A stretch of DNA of 64,000 nucleotides from CAZLRH01 sp964562015. Its GTDB lineage: Bacteria; Verrucomicrobiota; Verrucomicrobiia; Opitutales; JABDGR01. The notes below the pieces were generated by a model, which saw only the letters and a list, made by a program, of their open reading frames with translations, was not told the origin of the DNA and searched no databases. A program made the translations under genes and the position numbers. Below are positions 30,831-39,034 of the stretch, one piece after another. Numbering within the stretch: the stretch's first letter is position 1; every line of letters begins with the position of its first letter. The stretch lies in contig CAZLRH010000003.1 in assembly GCA_964562015.1 (NCBI GenBank), forward strand, positions 124,001-188,000, given 5' to 3'.

Positions 30831-30920
30831 AAGATTTTAGACAGAATTAACATGATTTCTGTCCTGCACGGAAATCCGCGACCGTGTTTTTTCTTATGTT
30901 AATTCTGTAAATTCTGGCTA
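30831..30920. repeat. Inverted pair of GACAGAATTAACA-type repeats
   Basis: Left arm (30831-30860) AAGATTTTAGACAGAATTAA, right arm (30891-30920) ATGTTAATTCTG then TAAATTCTGGCTAAGC. It fills the gap between the two NfeD-type genes and belongs to the family seen at 20.0, 56.8 and 58.1 kb. Confidence 0.65.
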
Positions 30921-30947
30921 AGCTTCAACCTTAAGTCGCCACCCGCC

Positions 30948-31433
30948 ATGGAACTCATCCTCGCCCTATTGCTGATCGGCATTCTGCTGCTGGCCGCGGA
31001 TGTGTTTCTTTTCAGCGGCCTCATCGGCGCGGTGGGCGCGGGCAGCCTGCTCGCGGGCATTTGGCTGGCCTTTGTCCATTACGGCGCCTTGGTCGGGCTC
31101 GCGGTGGGCACCGGCTCGCTGGTGGTCACGTTTGCCATCATCGCGTTGGAAATCAAATTGCTCCCGCACACGCGCGCGGGCCGGTCCATGTTCAACCAAA
31201 GCGCCGTCACGGGCCGCGCCGTCAACACCGGGGCCGCGACCGCGCTCGAACTGGTGGGCAAAGCCGGGACTGCGATCACGACTTTTGCGCCCACCGGCCT
31301 GGCTGAAATCGAAGGCCAGCAATACGAGGCCGCCTCGCTCGATGGATTGCTCAGTCCCGGCGATGCCTTGATTGTCGCGGGCCGCGACCCCTACAAACTC
31401 TTGGTGAAAAAAGCGCTGACGGCGGCCAGCTAG
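30948..31433 (+). CDS. Short NfeD-family membrane protein
   Basis: 161 residues. Two or three membrane helices in the first 75 residues (LILALLLIGILLLAADVFLF, then LIGAVGAGSLLAGIWLAF and ALVGLAVGTGSLVVTFAII) are followed by the OB-fold (about 95-158; VGKAGTAITTFAPTGLAEIEG, DALIVAGRDPYKLLVKK). It lacks a protease domain, as in NfeD1b proteins. Its place after the protease gene supports joint work on membrane quality control. No stomatin/floA gene is seen here. Confidence 0.85.
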   Translation: MELILALLLIGILLLAADVFLFSGLIGAVGAGSLLAGIWLAFVHYGALVGLAVGTGSLVVTFAIIALEIKLLPHTRAGRSMFNQSAVTGRAVNTGAATALELVGKAGTAITTFAPTGLAEIEGQQYEAASLDGLLSPGDALIVAGRDPYKLLVKKALTAAS

Positions 31434-31489
31434 GCTCTGTTTTAAGCCTCGCATAAAGGGCGGCGCGGTGAGGGCACGGTTTGTTCACC

Positions 31490-31520
31490 GGTAGGGCGCG
31501 CTGCCCTCAGCGCGCCGCTG
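31490..31520. repeat. GC palindromic repeat, copy 1
   Basis: A 31-nt element starting GGTAGGGCGCGCTG and ending CAGCGCGCCGCTG is identical to 35681-35711. GGCGCGCTG and CAGCGCGCC form a hairpin around CCCT. It lies between the convergent short nfeD and cbiX-like genes. A transcript could end here but no T-run follows. Confidence 0.75.
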
Positions 31521-31537
31521 GCAATTTAAACCACGCC

Positions 31538-32410
31538 CTAGCCCAGGACGGTCGCGTTCGCCCCCAAGCCTTGCTCCAGGCGCTCCGCCAGCAGGGGAAT
31601 TAATCCCGGATGGCTGGCCAGCGGCTCGGTGCAGGCAATGGCCAAACCAGGATGGCGGGCCTCAGCGGCCTGGATAATTTGTTCGATGTCGCCACCCGGC
31701 CCCGCGTGGCGCCCCGGTTGCAGGAACAGGCGCGCCACCACCACCTCGCCCGCCGCAAACTCCGGCGTCTCGAGCAATTTTTCCAGGAGCGGTTCGTTGA
31801 AATCATACGCGGGCTCGGGTCGCCGTTCCATGGAACACGCGGCCACCCGCCGGGCCCACCCGCCGAGAATGGTTTCCACTTGATGCGTCACCCAATCACG
31901 CACCGCGGTGACGGCGCGTTGCGGGCTGCCATGGTCCACCACGGCCACCGCCGGGCGCGCCCAGCCATGAACTTTTGCCACGGCTTGAATATTATCCACC
32001 AGCATAGTGGCCACGCGGAGGTCGCTGGGCTCGGCGGCATTGACCAGGCACGGAGCCAGGCGCACCCGCAGCGCAGGCCACGTTTGCCGCAGGTGTCGCA
32101 CCCGTTCGGGCACATACTCCGTGAGCGCGCGGCTGGGTCCCAAAAAAAGCGGCAAAATGACGATGTCAATTCGGCCTTCCGCTGCCAGTCGGCGCAGGGT
32201 CGGCTCCAGAATTTCTCCTGCCACGCCCTCCAGCAGCGCCGGGTCCACCGCGCTTGCATGGAGCAGGGAAACCGGCCGGATCTCGCGTCCGGTCGTATCT
32301 GTCAAGCGTGCCGCCAGCGCCCGCAGGGAAAGGGTTGCCGCGGGCGCGAGCGAGCCGTTATCCACCAGCAGCACCAGCGGTTCGGCGGGGTGAGGAATGG
32401 CGGGTGGCAT
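31538..32410 (-). CDS. CbiX/SirB-like sirohydrochlorin chelatase family protein
   Basis: 290 residues formed of two CbiX-like halves. The first (about 10-150) has LLVDNGSLAPA where active chelatases have HGS, so its metal-binding His is replaced by Asn. It keeps ILPLFLGPSRAL. The second (about 150-285) has AVVDHGSPQRAV and LFLQPGRHAGPGGDIEQII, keeping both His positions. The family inserts Fe, Co or Ni into sirohydrochlorin-type tetrapyrroles. No siroheme or cobalamin genes are adjacent, so substrate and metal are open. Confidence 0.75.
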   Translation of the reverse strand: MPPAIPHPAEPLVLLVDNGSLAPAATLSLRALAARLTDTTGREIRPVSLLHASAVDPALLEGVAGEILEPTLRRLAAEGRIDIVILPLFLGPSRALTEYVPERVRHLRQTWPALRVRLAPCLVNAAEPSDLRVATMLVDNIQAVAKVHGWARPAVAVVDHGSPQRAVTAVRDWVTHQVETILGGWARRVAACSMERRPEPAYDFNEPLLEKLLETPEFAAGEVVVARLFLQPGRHAGPGGDIEQIIQAAEARHPGLAIACTEPLASHPGLIPLLAERLEQGLGANATVLG

Positions 32411-32510
32411 GACGAACGGGCAAAAATCGTGACGGAAATGACTTGCGCGGCCTGCGAATTTGCCCCAACAAAGTTGTGTCTGACACTCTTTTTCTTACGA
32501 CGCAATTTCC

Positions 32511-33089
32511 ATGAGCAAATTTTCCCGCCTTTCCCTCGCCCTCTTGCTGGTGCTTCCGGTGCTCGCCGGCTGTGCCGACAAACAGGCACCCTCGCCCGGT
32601 GATACGATCACGTCCGCCAGCGGTGATAACAGTAACATAAGTCCGATAGGCTCGGATACCGTTGGCCTGGCTAGCCGCACCGATTCCGGCATCCCGGACG
32701 ATCTGATGAACCGCATCAAGAATGACACGCTGCGGCCCGAGGACATTTTGGTCACCGTTTATTTTGACTTCGACCAGTTCAACGTGCGCAAGTCCGAGCA
32801 GCCGGCCCTCGAAGCCGCTGCCAAGACTCTGGCCGGCAGCGGCAAGGTCGTCGCAGTAGGACATACGGACTGGTACGGCTCCGACCAGTACAATCTCGTC
32901 CTCAGCGACAAGCGCTCGACCAGCGTGAAAAATTTCATGGTGACCAGCGGCCCCGACCAGGATGGGCAAATCCTCGTGCTGGCGATGGGCGAGGCCCACT
33001 CCACGCCGGACGTGAAAAAAGATTCGCCCCAGGCCCAGCACGACCGCCGCGTGGATGTCGTCAAAATCCCGGCCGGTTCCGGTCGCTAA
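32511..33089 (+). CDS. Pal/OmpA-type peptidoglycan-binding lipoprotein
   Basis: 192 residues. Lipoprotein signal with lipobox LAGC (Cys21). A low-complexity linker leads to an OmpA_C domain (about 78-187) with VYFDFDQFNV, the diaminopimelate-binding region VGHTDWYGSDQYNLVLSDKR and DRRVDV. It resembles Pal, which ties the outer membrane to peptidoglycan. The tol genes are not next to it. A strong rho-independent terminator follows the stop. Confidence 0.9.
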   Translation: MSKFSRLSLALLLVLPVLAGCADKQAPSPGDTITSASGDNSNISPIGSDTVGLASRTDSGIPDDLMNRIKNDTLRPEDILVTVYFDFDQFNVRKSEQPALEAAAKTLAGSGKVVAVGHTDWYGSDQYNLVLSDKRSTSVKNFMVTSGPDQDGQILVLAMGEAHSTPDVKKDSPQAQHDRRVDVVKIPAGSGR

Positions 33090-33111
33090 TTTCGCCCAAA
33101 GGCTTTCTCGA

Positions 33112-33139
33112 CGCCCGGCCCTCGTGGCCGGGCGTTTTT
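33112..33139 (+). terminator. Rho-independent terminator after the Pal-like gene
   Basis: Perfect 9-bp GC stem CGCCCGGCC (33112-33120) and GGCCGGGCG (33126-33134) with loop CTCGT, followed by TTTTT. It lies 22 bp after the stop codon. Confidence 0.92.
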
Positions 33140-33153
33140 GTTGGGGGCCAAAG

Positions 33154-33330
33154 CTCGTAGCGCGGGGCTTTGGCCCGCGTGCAAAAAAGTCTATGAAAAT
33201 TGCCAGCCGCGCGGGCTAAGTACTGTTTTAAAACTAAACCACGGATGCCACGGATAACATGGATTCCTTGCCGTGGAAGGTTGATTATTTCATTATTTTT
33301 ATCCGTGCGATCCGTGTTATCCGTGGTTGT
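33154..33330. repeat. Two successive inverted-repeat elements
   Basis: First, a GC element: CTCGTAGCGCGGGGCTTT then GGCCCGCGT (33154-33180), with a partial partner GCCGCGCGGGCTAAG (33206-33220). It is related to the perfect pair at 59.85-59.93 kb. Second, ACCACGGATGCCACGGATAA (from 33239) faces ATCCGTGCGATCCGTGTTAT then CCGTGGTTG (33301-33329), period about 9-10 bp. Both lie between convergent pal-like and prmC genes; bases 33140-33387 hold nothing else. Confidence 0.7.
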
Positions 33331-33387
33331 TTGAGACGATAAAAACCAGTCTCATTTCAAAACTGTGTGCTCCCGCGCGGAATTACC

Positions 33388-34263
33388 TCACGCCCGTGTG
33401 GCGAGAAAAAACCGCGCCCGTCCGGAGAGGTCCCGCTGGCTATCCGTGGAAATATAGATGGGACGGCCATCGGGCGTGACTATCTTGGCCACCATTTCCG
33501 CGAGCGCGGCATGGTGCGTCGGGCCCGTCTCCAATACCAGCAATCCACCCGTGCGCAGATGGGCGGGCGCTCCTTCGATAATGCGGTGCAATTCGGCGAG
33601 GCCGTTCTCTTCGGCGATCAAGGCGCCGCGCGGCTCCCAGTCCCGCACTTCCGGCTGGGCTTCCGCCCATTCGGCCTCGGTGAGGTAGGGCGGATTGGAG
33701 ACGATGACGTCATAGCCGCCTTCCACTTCCGGCATGCCGGCGAACCAATTGGCGGTGGCAAAATGAATGCGCTCGGCGAGGCTCAGCGCCGCCGCATTGG
33801 CGCGCGCGAGGGCCAGGGCCTCTTTGCTGCTATCCACCGCGGTAATCCTGCTCTCTGGCCACTTGCGCGCCATGGCGCAGGCGAGCACGCCCGTGCCGGT
33901 GCCGAGGTCGAGTGCGGTCGCGGGTGGCGTGGTGACTCGACTGAAAACAAGTTCAGCCAATTCCTCGGTTTCCGGCCGGGGGATGAGCGCGCGGCGGTCG
34001 CACGCCACGGTAAAATCGAGAAACGTCGCGCGCCCGGTGACGTATTGCAGTGGCTCGCGCTTCGCCCGCCGGGCCACCTGTTCCCGCAGCGGCGCCAACT
34101 GCGCCTCCGTCAGCGGCTGGTCGAAACGCAGGTAAAGGTCGAGCCGCTTGCAGCCCAGGGCTCCCGCCAGCAGCAATTCGGCTTCCAGCCGCGGGCTCGG
34201 CACTTCTTTGCGGCCGAGAAATTCGGCGGTCTTGCGCAAGACTTCGAGGACGGTGGGCATCAT
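33388..34263 (-). CDS. prmC: Release factor glutamine N5-methyltransferase
   Basis: 291 residues. PrmC methylates the Gln of the GGQ motif in release factors RF1 and RF2. An N-terminal helical domain (about 1-90) precedes the Rossmann methyltransferase with TALDLGTGTGVLACAMA (SAM site) and the glutamine-binding NPPYLTEAEWAEAQPEV (NPPY). The late segment GGLLVLETGPTHHAAL is typical. prfA is not adjacent. The gene is divergent from pilC. Confidence 0.95.
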   Translation of the reverse strand: MMPTVLEVLRKTAEFLGRKEVPSPRLEAELLLAGALGCKRLDLYLRFDQPLTEAQLAPLREQVARRAKREPLQYVTGRATFLDFTVACDRRALIPRPETEELAELVFSRVTTPPATALDLGTGTGVLACAMARKWPESRITAVDSSKEALALARANAAALSLAERIHFATANWFAGMPEVEGGYDVIVSNPPYLTEAEWAEAQPEVRDWEPRGALIAEENGLAELHRIIEGAPAHLRTGGLLVLETGPTHHAALAEMVAKIVTPDGRPIYISTDSQRDLSGRARFFLATRA

Positions 34264-34483
34264 GCGGCGGAACGGCCTCTATGAGCGGCGAGAACCGCCG
34301 CCGACGCAAGCGGGAAGCACGCCGTCGTGCGGGATTTCCCCCTGCCTTGGGGTGGTGCGGAAAAGGCTTTTCGCCGGGGGTGTTTTAGTTTACATCATAG
34401 GCTCCCACTCCCTTGGGCCGCTGTGCCCCCATGCCGATGACGGATGGGGCGGTTCGAGGGCAACCTTCCGACGGAGAATTTTT

Positions 34484-35653
34484 ATGGCGATGTTATCACC
34501 CACGGCAGTCCAAACCGGATCCGCCGCCAAGAAAGATCGCGGCACCACGACGGTGGCCGAACGCCAGCAATTGGCCCGCCAAAAAGCCTACGAGCGCAAG
34601 GCTTACACGAAGAACATCAAGCTGCAGGAAATCACCGTTTTCACCCAGCAGCTCTCCTCCATGCTGGAGGCCGGCCTGCCGCTCGTCGCCGCCCTCGAAG
34701 CCCTCATGGACCAGGTTGAGAATCCCATTTTCAAAATCATCATCCGCGACGTGCGCAACGACATCTCCGGCGGCACCACCTTTTCCGGCGCGGTGCGCAA
34801 GTTCCCCAGGGCCTTCCCCAATTTGTTCATCAGCATGGTGGAAGCCGGTGAAGCGTCGGGCGCGCTGGCCGACATCATGGGCAAGGTCGCCATCTATTTC
34901 GAGTCCTCCCTGAAATTGCAGAAGAAGGTCAAGAGCGCGATGACTTACCCGGTGTCCGTCATCACCATGGCCTGCGGTCTCGTCTCGATTCTGCTCATCA
35001 AGGTCATCCCGGTGTTCGACGCCATGTTCAAGGACTTTGGCGCCAAACTCCCCGCCCCCACGCAGTTTCTGATTGATTTGAGCCACTTCATGACGAGCTA
35101 CTGGTGGGCCATCCTCGGCGGCGGCTACATCATCTACCAGGTTTACATCCGCTTTACCTCCACGCCGCGCGGCCGTGAAATTAAGCACCGCGTTTTTGCC
35201 AAGCTGCCCATCATCGGCAATCTCACCCGCAAGATCAATGTCTCCCGCTTCTGCCGCACCTACGCGATTCTCCTCAAGTCCGGCGTGCCCATCCTGCGCT
35301 CCATCGAGATCTGCTCGAAGGCCTCCGACAATATTTTTATTGAAAACGCCTGCACCGAAATCAACCGCACCATTTCCTCGGGCGGCCAGTTATCCGAAGT
35401 GCTCGCCACGCAGACGTATTTCCCCTCGACCGTCCGCCACATGGCCCGCGCCGGCGAGCAGACCGGCAACATCGACGGCATGATGAACAAGGTCGCGGAT
35501 TTCTACGACAACGAGATCGACAACATCGTCGCCTCGCTCACGTCCTTGATGGAGCCCTTGCTCATCTGCTTCCTCGGTGTCGTCATCGGCGGCATCGTCA
35601 TGGCGATGTTCATGCCCATCTTCCAGCTCTCCAGTGTGGCCGGCGGCAATTAG
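34484..35653 (+). CDS. Type IV pilus / type II secretion inner-membrane platform protein (PilC/GspF)
   Basis: 389 residues from the ATG at 34484, preceded by GGAG at 34473-34476. Two GspF domains (about 45-170 and 250-375), each with the family pattern QLSSMLEAGLPLVAALEAL or RTYAILLKSGVPILRSIEIC, alternate with three membrane helices (about 150-175, 205-225 and 355-378). It forms the platform on which pilus or pseudopilus subunits are assembled. Motor, secretin and pilin genes are absent nearby, so it is an orphan member of such a system. Confidence 0.9.
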   Translation: MAMLSPTAVQTGSAAKKDRGTTTVAERQQLARQKAYERKAYTKNIKLQEITVFTQQLSSMLEAGLPLVAALEALMDQVENPIFKIIIRDVRNDISGGTTFSGAVRKFPRAFPNLFISMVEAGEASGALADIMGKVAIYFESSLKLQKKVKSAMTYPVSVITMACGLVSILLIKVIPVFDAMFKDFGAKLPAPTQFLIDLSHFMTSYWWAILGGGYIIYQVYIRFTSTPRGREIKHRVFAKLPIIGNLTRKINVSRFCRTYAILLKSGVPILRSIEICSKASDNIFIENACTEINRTISSGGQLSEVLATQTYFPSTVRHMARAGEQTGNIDGMMNKVADFYDNEIDNIVASLTSLMEPLLICFLGVVIGGIVMAMFMPIFQLSSVAGGN

Positions 35654-35680
35654 CCGCAAAGCTGAATGTCGGGACTTTGG

Positions 35681-35711
35681 GGTAGGGCGCGCTGCCCTCA
35701 GCGCGCCGCTG
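35681..35711. repeat. GC palindromic repeat, copy 2
   Basis: Identical over 31 nt to 31490-31520 (GGTAGGGCGCGCTG...CAGCGCGCCGCTG), here between convergent pilC and glpD. Two identical copies 4.2 kb apart suggest recent spread or strong selection on this element. Confidence 0.75.
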
Positions 35712-35718
35712 CTGTTCC

Positions 35719-37296
35719 TCACTTCAGCAAGTACCCCTCGGCCAGCTTCGTATATTCGGCGACTTGCGCCTTTTGCCACGCTTCGTCGCGGCCCAGTTCT
35801 CGCGCCAGCAACGCCGCCACGCGTGGGGCGCACGCGATGCTCGCCCGCGCTCCCAACAACAGCGCCCGCGTGCGCCGGGCCAGCACGTCCTCGACCGTGC
35901 GCGCCATTTCCTGGCGCACCGCCCAGACCACTTCCGCCCCGATGAAAGGCATTTCCGGATGCAGCTTTTCTTTCAGCGCCGGCTCACTTGCCGCCAGTGC
36001 CGCAATGACCGGACCGTCACTCCCATACACATCCCAGCCGCGCTGGCCCTCCAAAATGGGCGCATCGAACAGTGCGCCATGCAGCGCGAGACTCGCGGTC
36101 AGGCACTGGCGCGGCTCGAGGCCCGCGACTTGCAGTGCCTGGTCCACAGCGTCCTGCCCCATGCGCCGGTACGTCGTCCATTTGCCGCCCGTAATCGTCA
36201 GCAAACCGGATTTGGCCACCACGATGACATGGTCGCGCGACAACGCCGCCGTGTGATTCGGATCCCCACTCGGCGCGCGCACCAGCGGGCGCTGCCCGGC
36301 GAACACGCTTAAAACATCGCTCCGCTGCGGCTGGCGCGCCAGGTAGCGGCCCGCATTGTTGAAAATAAATCCGATTTCCTCCTCCAGCGCCCGCGGTTCG
36401 AGTTGCGCGATGGGCACCGGCGTATCCGTCGTGCCGAGGATGACGCGGTCATGCCAGGGCACGGCGAATAGCACGCGCCCGTCATCGGTGTGCGGAATCA
36501 TGATGGCATCGTCGCCAGGTAGAAAATCCCGCGGCACCACGAGATGCACGCCCTGGCTCGGCGCGACCATCGTCGCCGCACTCGGCTCATCCATGCGCCG
36601 CACCGCATCGCAAAATACCCCCGTGGCATTGATGACGGCTCGGGCATAAGCCGTAAATTCCCGGCCCGTCTCGGCACACCGCGCGCGCACGCCGGTGATG
36701 AGCCCGTTCTCCTTCACCATCTCCACCACCGGGCAGTAGTTGACCGCAAACCCGCCGTGATCGAAAATCGTTTGCGCGAGATTGATGGCCAGCCGGGCGT
36801 CGTCAAACTGGCCGTCATAATAAACCACGCCGCCCAGCAAGCCGTCGGGTTCGAGGTTCGGCAGGCGCGCGAGCGTTTCCGGGCGGCCCAGCCAGCGCGA
36901 GGGCTGCAGCCCCAACTTCCCGGCGAGCTGGTCGTATACCTTGAGCCCGATGCCGTAAAACGGCCCCTCCCACCAATGGTAATTCGGCACGATGAACGCC
37001 AGATGATGCACGAGATGGTTCGCATTGCGGCACAGCAAGCCACGCTCATGCAGCGCCTCCAGCACCAGCGAAATATTCCCCTGCTTCAAGTAGCGCACGC
37101 CCCCGTGCACCAGCTTCGTGCTCCGGCTCGAGGTGCCCTTCGCGAAGTCGTGCCCCTCCAGCAACAGCACCCGCAAGCCCCGCGAGGCCGCATCCACCGC
37201 GCAACCCAAGCCCGTGGCGCCCCCGCCAATGACCACCAAGTCCCACCGCGTGGCCGCGCCCTCCGTCAAATAATTTAAAACCGTTTCCCGGCGCAT
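35719..37296 (-). CDS. glpD: Aerobic glycerol-3-phosphate dehydrogenase
   Basis: 525 residues, full length. A membrane-associated FAD enzyme oxidising glycerol 3-phosphate to dihydroxyacetone phosphate with electron transfer to quinone. FAD-binding DLVVIGGGATGLGCAVDAA (about 19-37) is followed by the glycerol-phosphate motif GTSSRSTKLVHGGVRYL, ITGGKWTTYR near 390, and the C-terminal helical cap. Its first 14 codons and about 76 bp of upstream DNA are duplicated 695 bp away, on the far side of a toxin-antitoxin pair. Confidence 0.95.
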   Translation of the reverse strand: MRRETVLNYLTEGAATRWDLVVIGGGATGLGCAVDAASRGLRVLLLEGHDFAKGTSSRSTKLVHGGVRYLKQGNISLVLEALHERGLLCRNANHLVHHLAFIVPNYHWWEGPFYGIGLKVYDQLAGKLGLQPSRWLGRPETLARLPNLEPDGLLGGVVYYDGQFDDARLAINLAQTIFDHGGFAVNYCPVVEMVKENGLITGVRARCAETGREFTAYARAVINATGVFCDAVRRMDEPSAATMVAPSQGVHLVVPRDFLPGDDAIMIPHTDDGRVLFAVPWHDRVILGTTDTPVPIAQLEPRALEEEIGFIFNNAGRYLARQPQRSDVLSVFAGQRPLVRAPSGDPNHTAALSRDHVIVVAKSGLLTITGGKWTTYRRMGQDAVDQALQVAGLEPRQCLTASLALHGALFDAPILEGQRGWDVYGSDGPVIAALAASEPALKEKLHPEMPFIGAEVVWAVRQEMARTVEDVLARRTRALLLGARASIACAPRVAALLARELGRDEAWQKAQVAEYTKLAEGYLLK

Positions 37297-37372
37297 CCCG
37301 CAGTTTTATATTTTGCGCGCCGCGTTTCGAGGCTAAAAATGGCTTGGCTATCGGTGCTGGAAATCGTAGAAA
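37256..37372. repeat. 117-bp direct repeat, copy A (glpD 5' end)
   Basis: Matches 37951-38067 at a constant offset of 695 bp. 58 bp are identical (37284-37341), with about 16 scattered mismatches outside. It contains the start of glpD and its upstream region. The two copies bracket the toxin-antitoxin pair. Confidence 0.9.
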
Positions 37373-37401
37373 GGAGATAGCTAAATTAACTATCTCCAGC
37401 G

Positions 37402-37620
37402 ATGGCCACCCATACTTTAGACCGAGTTCTGCTAGACGCAGAAGCCTTGCCGGTGGACGAGCAGTTCATGCTGGAGGAATTGTTGCGCAAGCGCCGCCTT
37501 GAATCGTGGCGAAGTGACACCGCGGCGGAGGCCAAGCAGGCCGCCAAGGCCCTTCGTTCCGGCAAGCTCAAGGCGCAATCGGCGGAAAGTATCATTAGCC
37601 AGTTGCGTGCGGCCAAGTGA
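37402..37620 (+). CDS. Putative antitoxin of a type II toxin-antitoxin pair
   Basis: 72 residues, charged and helical (MATHTLDRVLLDAEALPVDE...). I do not recognise a DNA-binding fold. The role is inferred from its size and position 3 bp before a RelE-like toxin gene. Such antitoxins mask the toxin and repress their own operon. The pair lies between two copies of the glpD 5' region. Confidence 0.7.
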   Translation: MATHTLDRVLLDAEALPVDEQFMLEELLRKRRLESWRSDTAAEAKQAAKALRSGKLKAQSAESIISQLRAAK

Positions 37621-37623
37621 GCC

Positions 37624-37908
37624 ATGCACGAGCTTGTCCTTACGCCCCGGTTTGAACGAGCCTTCCGGCGCTTGGTGGGCAAGAATCGCGCCTTGCAAGC
37701 TCCCCTTGAAACCACCCTGCGCCGCTTGGCCGAGGATATCAACGATTCCCGCCTGAAGACCCATCACTTGAGCAGTCAATTGGCGGGCCTGTTTGCCTGT
37801 TCTGCCGGTTATGATTGCCGGATTGTTTTTGGAAAGCAAAAGCACCCGAAAACGGGAGCGGAAGTCCTGCTTCTCCACAACATCGGCACCCATGAGGAAG
37901 TATATTGA
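37624..37908 (+). CDS. RelE/YafQ-like mRNA-interferase toxin
   Basis: 94 residues. The pattern ELVLTPRFERAFRRLVGKN, then SRLKTHHLSSQLAGLFACSAGYDCRIVF and the end EVLLLHNIGTHEEVY is that of the RelE/YafQ/YoeB superfamily, ribosome-dependent or free mRNA nucleases. Helices at 5-25 and 27-40 precede a four-strand sheet; Arg in CRIVF and the last His/Tyr are candidate catalytic residues. It starts 3 bp after the antitoxin stop. Confidence 0.8.
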   Translation: MHELVLTPRFERAFRRLVGKNRALQAPLETTLRRLAEDINDSRLKTHHLSSQLAGLFACSAGYDCRIVFGKQKHPKTGAEVLLLHNIGTHEEVY

Positions 37909-37950
37909 GGAATTGTCGCAAGTCGTTTTAGCCCCGGCTCCAGGCCCATC

Positions 37951-38067
37951 GCGCCCTCCAACAAATAATTTAAAGCCATTTCCCGGCGCATCCCGCAGTT
38001 TTATATTTTGCGCGCCGCGTTTCGAGGCTAAAAATGAGTTGGCAGTACTCTTTGGAAGGCGTAGAAA
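37951..38067. repeat. 117-bp direct repeat, copy B with relic glpD start
   Basis: On the minus strand this copy still reads MRREMALNYLLEGAMG from 37991, compared with MRRETVLNYLTEGAA in glpD, and then runs into unrelated sequence. It is therefore a decayed 5' fragment of glpD plus its promoter region. Its promoter, if active, would point back through the toxin gene on the antisense strand. Confidence 0.85.
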
Positions 38068-38089
38068 TGAAAAATAAGGTTTTAGAGTA

Positions 38090-38608
38090 ATGAAAATAAT
38101 CCATACACATTACGACAATTTGAAGATTGCCCGCAACGCGCCGATCGAGGTCATTCGCGCTGCCTATAAGTCGCTTGCCCAGAAATACCACCCCGACAAA
38201 AATCCTGGAGATGCCGAAGCTGCGCGGATAATGTTAATCTTGAATGATTCCTATGCCATTCTTTCCGATCCCGGACAACGCAAACAGCATGATTCATGGG
38301 TCGCTGAAATGGAGAGGAAGGCTGCTGGCCCTGTCCCTTCTCCATTTCCAATCCCACCGATACCCCCAATCCCGGCACCGAATTCGCAGCAGGCGCCGCC
38401 ATCTACGGCTCAAGCCAGCGTTGGAAGCAAAAGCTCAATTAGAAGTCCTGCAGGCACAGCAAAAAGTCGCAGGATTGGATCTCGTTGGGCGGCGCTCATA
38501 AATAGGGATATTACCTCGTTTTTCACCTCGAGTAAGCGATCGATTGGGTCAGAGTGGGCAATCCTGTTTATATTGCTATATGTCGCCTTCAAGATTCTTG
38601 GTTGGTAG
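38090..38608 (+). CDS. Membrane-anchored J-domain protein
   Basis: 172 residues. N-terminal J domain (about 6-70) with THYDNLKIARNAPIEVIRAAYKSLAQKYHPDKNPG containing the HPD motif that activates DnaK. A Pro-rich linker (80-105), a basic segment and one C-terminal membrane helix (about 154-170, WAILFILLYVAFKILGW) follow. It is probably a tail-anchored DnaK recruiter. The gene and its neighbour are richer in A+T than the flanks and look acquired. Confidence 0.8.
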   Translation: MKIIHTHYDNLKIARNAPIEVIRAAYKSLAQKYHPDKNPGDAEAARIMLILNDSYAILSDPGQRKQHDSWVAEMERKAAGPVPSPFPIPPIPPIPAPNSQQAPPSTAQASVGSKSSIRSPAGTAKSRRIGSRWAALINRDITSFFTSSKRSIGSEWAILFILLYVAFKILGW

Positions 38609-38622
38609 TTTCTTGTATTAAG

Positions 38623-38949
38623 ATGAAAATCGACACAATCGTCACAAAGCCGCTTTATCCACCGTTAAATGGATTTAATCTATTTAGTGAAACGGGATCC
38701 GAAAACATGAATGCGCGATTGAATTGTCACGATGAAATGGACGCACTCTACCTTGATGGATATTTTCGGGCCGCAAAGACACTGGTCAAATATGTAAACC
38801 TGAAATGCGATCTTGAAATATACAATGGACGCGGGACGACTGAATTTTCCTGTTTGGAAATGAAGAAAACTCGCGCAGAGGCGCCGGGGCGCAGAACAGA
38901 ACAAAGAAGAACCGCAGATTACGCAGAGTTGCGCAGATTTCTAAAATAG
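38623..38949 (+). CDS. Hypothetical protein ending in repeat-encoded sequence
   Basis: About 108 residues from ATG 38623 (MKIDTIVTKPLYPP). No family recognised. The first 75 residues have ordinary composition; from about residue 85 (RAEAPGRRTEQRRTADYAELRRFLK) the coding sequence is an intergenic repeat of the GCGCAGAGGCGC and CGCAGATTACGCAGA families. Either a gene truncated by repeat insertion or a small orphan. A+T-rich like the upstream J-domain gene. Confidence 0.45.
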   Translation: MKIDTIVTKPLYPPLNGFNLFSETGSENMNARLNCHDEMDALYLDGYFRAAKTLVKYVNLKCDLEIYNGRGTTEFSCLEMKKTRAEAPGRRTEQRRTADYAELRRFLK

Positions 38950-39028
38950 GTAATCGGTGAATGTCGGTGAAATCTGTGGATTAAATTATCTTTTGCTCTG
39001 CGCCTCCACGCCTCGGCGCGAGTTTACC
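38868..39028. repeat. Nested inverted repeats overlapping a gene 3' end
   Basis: Outer arms: CTCGCGCAGAGGCGCCGGGG (from 38871) and CTCTGCGCCTCCACGCCTCG then GCGCGAG (38995-39021). Between them lies a left-handed copy of ACCGCAGATTACGCAGA (38911-38927) and a weak partner near 38955-38980. The nested order is like that at 58.1 kb. Confidence 0.6.
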
Positions 39029-39034
39029 GTTCCT

